Shown: positions 56,285 to 64,000 of the stretch, piece after piece | Position numbering within the stretch: position 1 is the first letter of the stretch | How the letters are laid out: each line of letters begins with the position of its first letter | Assembly (NCBI RefSeq): GCF_003201975.1 | Contig: NZ_QJJQ01000022.1 | Span: 1 to 64,000, forward strand | Source of the DNA: Pseudogracilibacillus auburnensis | Lineage (GTDB): Bacteria; Bacillota; Bacilli; Bacillales; Amphibacillaceae | Direction: 5' to 3' | DNA: 64,000 nucleotides | Translations under genes and position numbers: made by a program | Notes under the pieces: generated by a model | The model's input: the letters and a program-made list of their open reading frames with translations, nothing else | What the model was told of the DNA's origin: nothing | Database searches by the model: none

Positions 56285-57118
56285 CTAATGAAAACTTTCG
56301 ATTATTAACCGAATGGCTGCAATAACAATCACAATTCTTAAAATCCATTCTAATGTTTTACCTTTAAATAGTTTACTCGTTTTAGCTCCAACAGTACCAC
56401 CGATATACGAACCGATAACGAAAAACAACACATAACTCCAAACGATATGACCTAAAACAATATGTGCCGACGCACTAATAATACTAATAAAAAAGATCAT
56501 AAACATCGATGTTGCAATCGCAATTTGTACCGGAATTCCGAAAAAGAGAATCATCGCGGGAACACTAATCGTTCCACCACCAATACCGAATAAACCAGAT
56601 AATAACCCAACCGCAAACGATAAAATAATAGCCGGAACATAGGTAATATTATATTGATGTGTCTCTCCATCGATCATAAATGTTCGTGTTTGATCGGTAA
56701 TTTCTAATGGTTTATTTTTTCTCAGTTTTTCTCTATCCACTAGCATCATGATAAAAATAATGATCATTAAAATACCAAAATAAAGTGAAAATTGATCTGT
56801 CTCCAGTCGTGTATTGATCCAAGAACCGACAACACTTCCCGGAAGACTTCCAATTAGAAAAATGACACCCGTTTTAATATCGACTCTTTTCAAGCGATAA
56901 TATGCCAAAGTGGAAGAAAGTCCTGTAAACACCATCGTAATAAGTGAAATTCCAACTATTGCTTGCGGATTTGCCCATGAAAAACTGGAAAAATTATCAT
57001 ACAAAAATAACATTGCTGGTACTAAAACGATTCCTCCACCTAGACCAACAAGACTTCCAACAAAGGCTGATAAAAATCCGATAAGTAACGCTATGATAAT
57101 AACCAAACAAATCACCAA
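56285..57118 (-). CDS. yunE: TauE/SafE-family permease YunE
   Basis: Membrane protein of 277 aa or slightly less, with eight hydrophobic segments in two related halves: SLVGLGGGIVLVPAMLFL near 23-40 and GLFGIGGGTISVPAMILF near 177-194. The family exports or imports sulfite, sulfoacetate and similar anions; the substrate of YunE is unknown. Several TTG/GTG codons at 57118, 57115 and 57106 could be the start since AAAAAGGA lies directly before the first. It appears to be the first gene of yunE-D. Confidence 0.87.
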   Translation of the reverse strand: MVICLVIIIALLIGFLSAFVGSLVGLGGGIVLVPAMLFLYDNFSSFSWANPQAIVGISLITMVFTGLSSTLAYYRLKRVDIKTGVIFLIGSLPGSVVGSWINTRLETDQFSLYFGILMIIIFIMMLVDREKLRKNKPLEITDQTRTFMIDGETHQYNITYVPAIILSFAVGLLSGLFGIGGGTISVPAMILFFGIPVQIAIATSMFMIFFISIISASAHIVLGHIVWSYVLFFVIGSYIGGTVGAKTSKLFKGKTLEWILRIVIVIAAIRLIIESFH

Positions 57119-57149
57119 TCCTTTTTATTTATTGGTGTAAAATTATTAG

Positions 57150-57335
57150 GAAACTTGGCTTATCGCTAAAGAACATACACCGATTGGCAAGCCGTCGAGG
57201 CGGTGACTAAGTGATGTTGCACTTATGTAAATAAATAGTTGCTTATTTACTAGGTCTTTAGGCGAAAGCTTTAGTTGCACTATGTAGCTAAGAAGATTTT
57301 ACAGTTTCTTAGCTGCCATTAAATAAAAATCACCC
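57150..57335. repeat. Putative interspersed element downstream of the yunE start region
   Basis: Non-coding sequence with GC-rich islands (cgattggcaagccgtcgagg, gcgaaagctttagttgcac) between AT-rich flanks. The composition and internal inverted repeats (cttggctt with aagccg; taaataa with ttattta) recall dispersed Bacillaceae repeats, but no second copy occurs in the window. The rest of 57119-57969 holds no gene. Confidence 0.35.
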
Positions 57336-57969
57336 AATTTCTTGGAACAGGAATCATATACTTTCTATAGTAGCATCCATCGAATTTGATTTCTAGAAAA
57401 GTAAGTTAATATTTTTTGTTTAAATGACATTTATTAAATATGGCTTGAAAATGGCACGTTTTAAGATCGCTTTTACAGCGGTCCTTTTTCTCATAAGAAA
57501 ATAACCCTTATCACTGCACTTTGTAAAAAAGACAATGATAAGAGTTTGACAGCTGAGGAGGTTATCCCCTATCAACAGTATACTATATCCCAATCAGCTT
57601 TATGATTTCGGAAATGTAATCAAACCTTGTTCTTGATTTCAAAATAAGAATAATCAACTCGCCGGATCAATTGATTGTAAATAGAGATATTTTGGTACAG
57701 TTTTCATTTAGTATCATAGGATAATAGTACACCAGGAGAAGCTAGTGGCTATTTTAGTCTTTTTACCGTGACTTTACTTTACCATCCCCTACATCTACAG
57801 GGGCAACAACAACAACGACGACATCTTCTGCGTCTACCAAAACACATTGATTTAACCCTCCAAAACGATATTAAAGCCGGCCGACCTTAATACTAATATC
57901 ATATGAATTTATTATGTTTTCGAGTAGACAAACTTTTGGGCTCAAATACAAACATTTCACTTCACTAGT

Positions 57970-58327
57970 TTAATACCCTTTTGACTTCAACACTGCTTGT
58001 AACTTCTTACGTGTATTCGGACCATATACCCCGTCCACTTCATACGGTAAGTAAACCATCTGAAAACGTCTAATGGCATCTACTGTTTTAGGCCCTAGTA
58101 TTCCATCAACAGCACCACATTTAAAGTAAACAGCATTAAGGACACGGTGTAATTGTTTAACCCCATCGCCACGTGAACCATTTCTTAAAATTCCGTTTGG
58201 CAATAGATATTTATAAGATGACTGTGGTTTCTTCGCTTGGCTAGGTTACGAGTAAATGTATTTTTGGCTTTACTCAAGTTAATTGTTTGTCCAACTTTTA
58301 ACTTTTTAGGATCTACTTTTGAGTTAG
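57970..58327 (-). pseudogene. Endolysin C-terminal fragment (LysM plus peptidoglycan-binding domain)
   Basis: On the minus strand, SKVDPKKLKVGQTINL, the end of a LysM repeat, reads from about 58327. After a one-base shift near 58230 the frame continues through KKPQSSYKYLLPNG into a PG_binding_1 domain: LRNGSRGDGVKQLHRVLN, GAVDGILGPKTVDAIRRFQ, VDGVYGPNTRKKLQAVL. The catalytic domain is missing. This arrangement belongs to phage-type N-acetylmuramoyl-L-alanine amidases. The break point coincides with the start of an integrase fragment. Confidence 0.8.
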
Positions 58328-58506
58328 AAGCTGAAGCAGATTTATTATATATTTCCAAAAGGTTAGGTCATGGCTCTATTCAAACAACAGCAGACACATA
58401 TTTAGATATTACACCACAATATGAATGCAATGAATTAAGCAAAGTTACCAATCATTTAAATTCTGATGTGGCACGAATACGGCACGACAACGATTTAACA
58501 AAATAA
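58321..58506 (+). pseudogene. C-terminal fragment of a tyrosine recombinase (integrase)
   Basis: The last 60 residues of a phage integrase: EADLLYISKRLGHGSIQTTADTY has the LGH box, the catalytic His and the nucleophile Tyr, followed by LDI. The Arg-containing part is missing. The open frame to the left (58237-58320) is antisense to the LysM fragment and is not integrase. Together with the endolysin piece it marks the deletion scar of a prophage next to the suf operon. Confidence 0.82.
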
Positions 58507-58541
58507 ACCCTCGTCACAAATACTGATGTGACAAGGGTTTT
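58505..58541. terminator. Terminator after sufB
   Basis: AACCCTCGTCACA pairs (one mismatch) with TGTGACAAGGGTT over seven bases, with T residues on either side. It ends the suf operon. Confidence 0.87.
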
Positions 58542-58547
58542 GATGGT

Positions 58548-59945
58548 TTATCCGATTGAACCTTCCATTTCGAAACTGATTAATCGGTTCATCTCAACCG
58601 CATATTCCATTGGAAGCTCTCTCGTAAATGGCTCGATAAAGCCCATTACAATCATGTCTGTTGCTTCTTGTTCTTCTAAACCTCTACTCATGAGGTAGAA
58701 AAGTTGTTCTTCTGATACTTTTGAAACTTTCGCTTCATGTTCAAGCGAAATATTGTCATTGTAAATTTCGTTATAAGGAATCGTATCTGATGTTGACTCA
58801 TTATCCATAATGAGCGTGTCACACTCAATGTTTGAACGCGCACCATCTGCTTTTCGTCCAAAATGAACGATACCACGATATGACACTTTTCCACCTTGTT
58901 TCGAAATTGATTTTGATACGATCGATGAGGACGTATTTGGTGCTAAATGATACATTTTCGCACCAGCATCTTGGTGTTGCCCCTTACCAGCTAATGCAAT
59001 CGAAATTGTTACACCACGTGCACCTTCCCCACGAAGTAAGACAGAAGGATATTTCATCGTTAATTTCGACCCCATATTACCGTCGATCCATTCCATTGTC
59101 GCGTTTTCATCACATGTTGCTCTTTTTGTTACTAAATTGTAGACGTTATTTGCCCAGTTTTGAATCGTCGTATAACGGCAATATGCATCACGTTTCACGA
59201 AAATTTCTACGACCGCACTGTGTAGTGAATTTGTCGTATAGACTGGTGCTGTACACCCTTCTACATAATGGACAGATGCACCTTCATCGACAATAATAAG
59301 CGTTCTTTCAAATTGCCCCATATTTTCAGAGTTAATTCTAAAATATGCTTGTAATGGTGCTTTTGCTTCAACACCTTTTGGTACATAGATGAAAGATCCA
59401 CCAGACCAAACAGCTGTATTTAATGCAGCAAATTTATTATCTGAAGCTGGGACAACTTTCCCAAAATATTCTTTAAACATTTCTTCATGCTCTTGTAAAG
59501 CAGAATCTGTATCAGAGAAAACAATTCCTAATTCTTCTAAATCCTTTTCCAAACTTTGGTAAACTACCTCAGATTCATATTGGGCTGAAACTCCAGCTAA
59601 ATATTTTTGTTCAGCTTCCGGGATACCTAAAGCATCGAATGTTTGTTTAATTTCATCCGGTACTTCATCCCAAGTTCTACCTTGTTTTTCTGTCGGTTTT
59701 ACATAGTAAATAATTTCATCAAAGTCTAACTCTGATAAATCGCCACCCCATTGAGGCATTGGCTTTTTATAAAAAATGTCGAGAGCTTTTAGACGTTCTT
59801 CTAACATCCACTCAGGCTCATTTTTCATACGTGAAATTTCTTCTACTACTTTTTTCGTTAATCCTCTTTCCGTACGAAACACTGAAACATCTCGATCATG
59901 AAATCCGTATTTATATTCACCTACATCAGGCAATTTTTTCGCCAT
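58548..59945 (-). CDS. sufB: Fe-S cluster assembly scaffold SufB
   Basis: Core subunit of the SufBC(2)D scaffold, 465 aa. Conserved SufB stretches are visible: [44 protein letters not shown], and [19 protein letters not shown]. The C-terminal helix region ends with [17 protein letters not shown]. Cys of CTAP and of NIECDTL are potential cluster ligands. GGAGG precedes the ATG. It is the last gene of sufCDSUB, 90 bases after sufU; a CAGATAAG/CTTATCTG hairpin sits in that gap. Confidence 0.97.
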   Translation of the reverse strand: MAKKLPDVGEYKYGFHDRDVSVFRTERGLTKKVVEEISRMKNEPEWMLEERLKALDIFYKKPMPQWGGDLSELDFDEIIYYVKPTEKQGRTWDEVPDEIKQTFDALGIPEAEQKYLAGVSAQYESEVVYQSLEKDLEELGIVFSDTDSALQEHEEMFKEYFGKVVPASDNKFAALNTAVWSGGSFIYVPKGVEAKAPLQAYFRINSENMGQFERTLIIVDEGASVHYVEGCTAPVYTTNSLHSAVVEIFVKRDAYCRYTTIQNWANNVYNLVTKRATCDENATMEWIDGNMGSKLTMKYPSVLLRGEGARGVTISIALAGKGQHQDAGAKMYHLAPNTSSSIVSKSISKQGGKVSYRGIVHFGRKADGARSNIECDTLIMDNESTSDTIPYNEIYNDNISLEHEAKVSKVSEEQLFYLMSRGLEEQEATDMIVMGFIEPFTRELPMEYAVEMNRLISFEMEGSIG

Positions 59946-60035
59946 GTAAAAAACCTCCTACGTTTTTTTGGCTGACAGATAAGTTTACATGCTTATCTGC
60001 GACAATTCAGCACGCACAAACCTAAAAAACGGTGC

Positions 60036-62984
<2,949 letters not shown>

Positions 62985-63004
62985 TGAACTATCCCTCCTA
63001 ACTT

Positions 63005-63793
63005 CTAAGCTTTTTGACCGACCGTTTCATCTTCAATACCTAATTCTTCTTTAATCCACTCATAACCCTCTTTTTCAAGCTTTTCAGCAAGTTCTGCCCC
63101 ACCAGATTTTACAACTCGACCTTGCATAATGACATGAACAAAATCAGGCTTGATATAATTGAGTAGGCGTTGGTAGTGCGTAATAATTAAGCACCCTAAC
63201 CCTGTTTCTTCACGTACTTTATTTACTGCATCTGAAACAATTTTAAGTGCATCTATATCTAAACCAGAGTCAATTTCATCTAAAATTGCAATCGCTGGTT
63301 TTAACAACATTAATTGTAAAATTTCGTTACGCTTTTTCTCTCCACCAGAGAATCCTTCATTTAAGTAACGTTGTGCCATATTTTTATCAATTTCTAATTC
63401 GTCTAATGCACCATCCATTTCTTTAATAAATTTCATTAAAGAAATTTCATCGCCTTCTTCACGACGTGCGTTAATGGAGGAACGTAAAAAATCAGATGTC
63501 GTGACACCGCTAATTTCACTTGGGTATTGCATCGCTAAAAATAGCCCTGCACGTGCACGTTCATCTACTTCCATATCTAATACATCTTCACCATTTAATA
63601 CAATACTTCCTTTAGTAATTTCGAATTTAGGGTGCCCCATAATGGCCGCGGCAAGGGTGGATTTACCGGTTCCGTTTGGCCCCATCACTGCATGAAATTC
63701 ACCACTTTTTATCGTTAGGGTAATTCCCTTTAATATCTCATTACCTTCAATGGAAACATGAAGATCCTTAATTTCTAATGTGTTCTCTGACAT
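63005..63793 (-). CDS. sufC: Fe-S assembly ATPase SufC
   Basis: ABC-type ATPase of 262 aa that drives conformational change of SufBD. Walker A GPNGTGKST near residues 38-46, signature FSGGEKKRNEI near 148-158 with the SufC-specific Lys/Arg, Walker B AIAILDEIDSGLDID near 168-182 and the switch His in IITHYQRLL. GGAGG precedes the ATG. First gene of the operon. Confidence 0.97.
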   Translation of the reverse strand: MSENTLEIKDLHVSIEGNEILKGITLTIKSGEFHAVMGPNGTGKSTLAAAIMGHPKFEITKGSIVLNGEDVLDMEVDERARAGLFLAMQYPSEISGVTTSDFLRSSINARREEGDEISLMKFIKEMDGALDELEIDKNMAQRYLNEGFSGGEKKRNEILQLMLLKPAIAILDEIDSGLDIDALKIVSDAVNKVREETGLGCLIITHYQRLLNYIKPDFVHVIMQGRVVKSGGAELAEKLEKEGYEWIKEELGIEDETVGQKA

Positions 63794-63864
63794 ATAGATA
63801 CCTCCACATACTTGTAATTTTCAACTTGGTAGTTGAACCAATTATCTACTTATTCTCAAGTACA

Positions 63865-63893
63865 ATCTTATATTATTCAATTAAAATTATCAA
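63865..63893 (-). promoter_or_regulatory. Candidate sigma-A promoter of the suf operon
   Basis: On the minus strand TTGATA and TAAGAT are separated by 17 bases, about 70 bases upstream of the sufC ATG. The match is moderate and the region is AT-rich, so chance similarity is possible. Confidence 0.4.
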
Positions 63894-64000
63894 ATAATTA
63901 GGTTAAAAAGGTATGTATTTATCTAGTTTTTGAATAAAAATGTTAGAGTAAGTTTTAACAATAAATGCCTTATCCATTCTCATTTATAGTTAAATTAATT

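Overview
The window is a stretch of chromosome from a low-GC, endospore-forming Bacillaceae bacterium. The evidence is strong GGAGG-type ribosome binding sites, frequent TTG/GTG starts, sporulation genes (yunB, lytH), a kapB-type sporulation kinase accessory gene, and blocks of gene order familiar from Bacillus subtilis (pckA-ytlACD-ytkD, menFDHBE, pgi-patB, yuiBCD-yumC, yutM-yuzD-nfu, yutDEFG, lytH-yunBCDE, sufCDSUB). The genus cannot be fixed by eye. Blocks that are further apart in B. subtilis lie close together here, so this genome is rearranged or condensed relative to that species.

Layout. 0.7-6 kb: gluconeogenic pckA, a 16-copy 52-bp tandem array, and an orphan ytlACD-type ABC importer. 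6-17 kb: the Nudix hydrolase ytkD, the menaquinone operon menF-D-H-B and menE on the minus strand (split by a 1.1-kb repeat-rich insertion, with no menC), then menA, a DHNA-CoA thioesterase (menI) and an NRDE protein on the plus strand. 17-25 kb: riboflavin importer ribU under an FMN riboswitch, two convergent polysaccharide deacetylase family genes, a repeat-rich stretch with small orphan ORFs, a broken DinB gene, an acetyltransferase and a thioredoxin-like protein. 25-32 kb: pgi, patB, a Cu/Zn-SOD-like lipoprotein, kapB, deoD, yuiD. 32-36 kb: a decayed serine recombinase next to a divergent tetracycline-resistance-type ribosomal protection gene with a leader peptide and attenuator. 36-43 kb: yuiC, yuiB, yumC, the Fe-S genes yutM, yuzD and nfu, yutG, yutF, a Cys-rich SufR-like regulator and yutE. 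43-47 kb: accessory region with broken amidase and phage-like small genes. 47-57 kb: amidase, yutD, lytH, a MetPS-type sodium symporter pair, yunB-E. 57-58.5 kb: prophage scar (endolysin fragment abutting an integrase fragment). 58.5-64 kb: sufCDSUB.

How the genes work together. Menaquinone synthesis (menF to menI) supplies the respiratory quinone. The suf operon, yutM, nfu and a Cys-rich winged-helix regulator within 26 kb form an Fe-S cluster neighbourhood. The accessory content is unusual for its repeats: at least seven interspersed or tandem non-coding families, several nested, lie between otherwise ordinary housekeeping genes. Nothing here can be proven to be a new system. The strongest candidates for a second look are the 52-bp array, the attenuated ribosomal protection gene, start codons abutting intrinsic terminators (33.7 and 54.4 kb), and the hairpin-forming dispersed repeat found at five loci.
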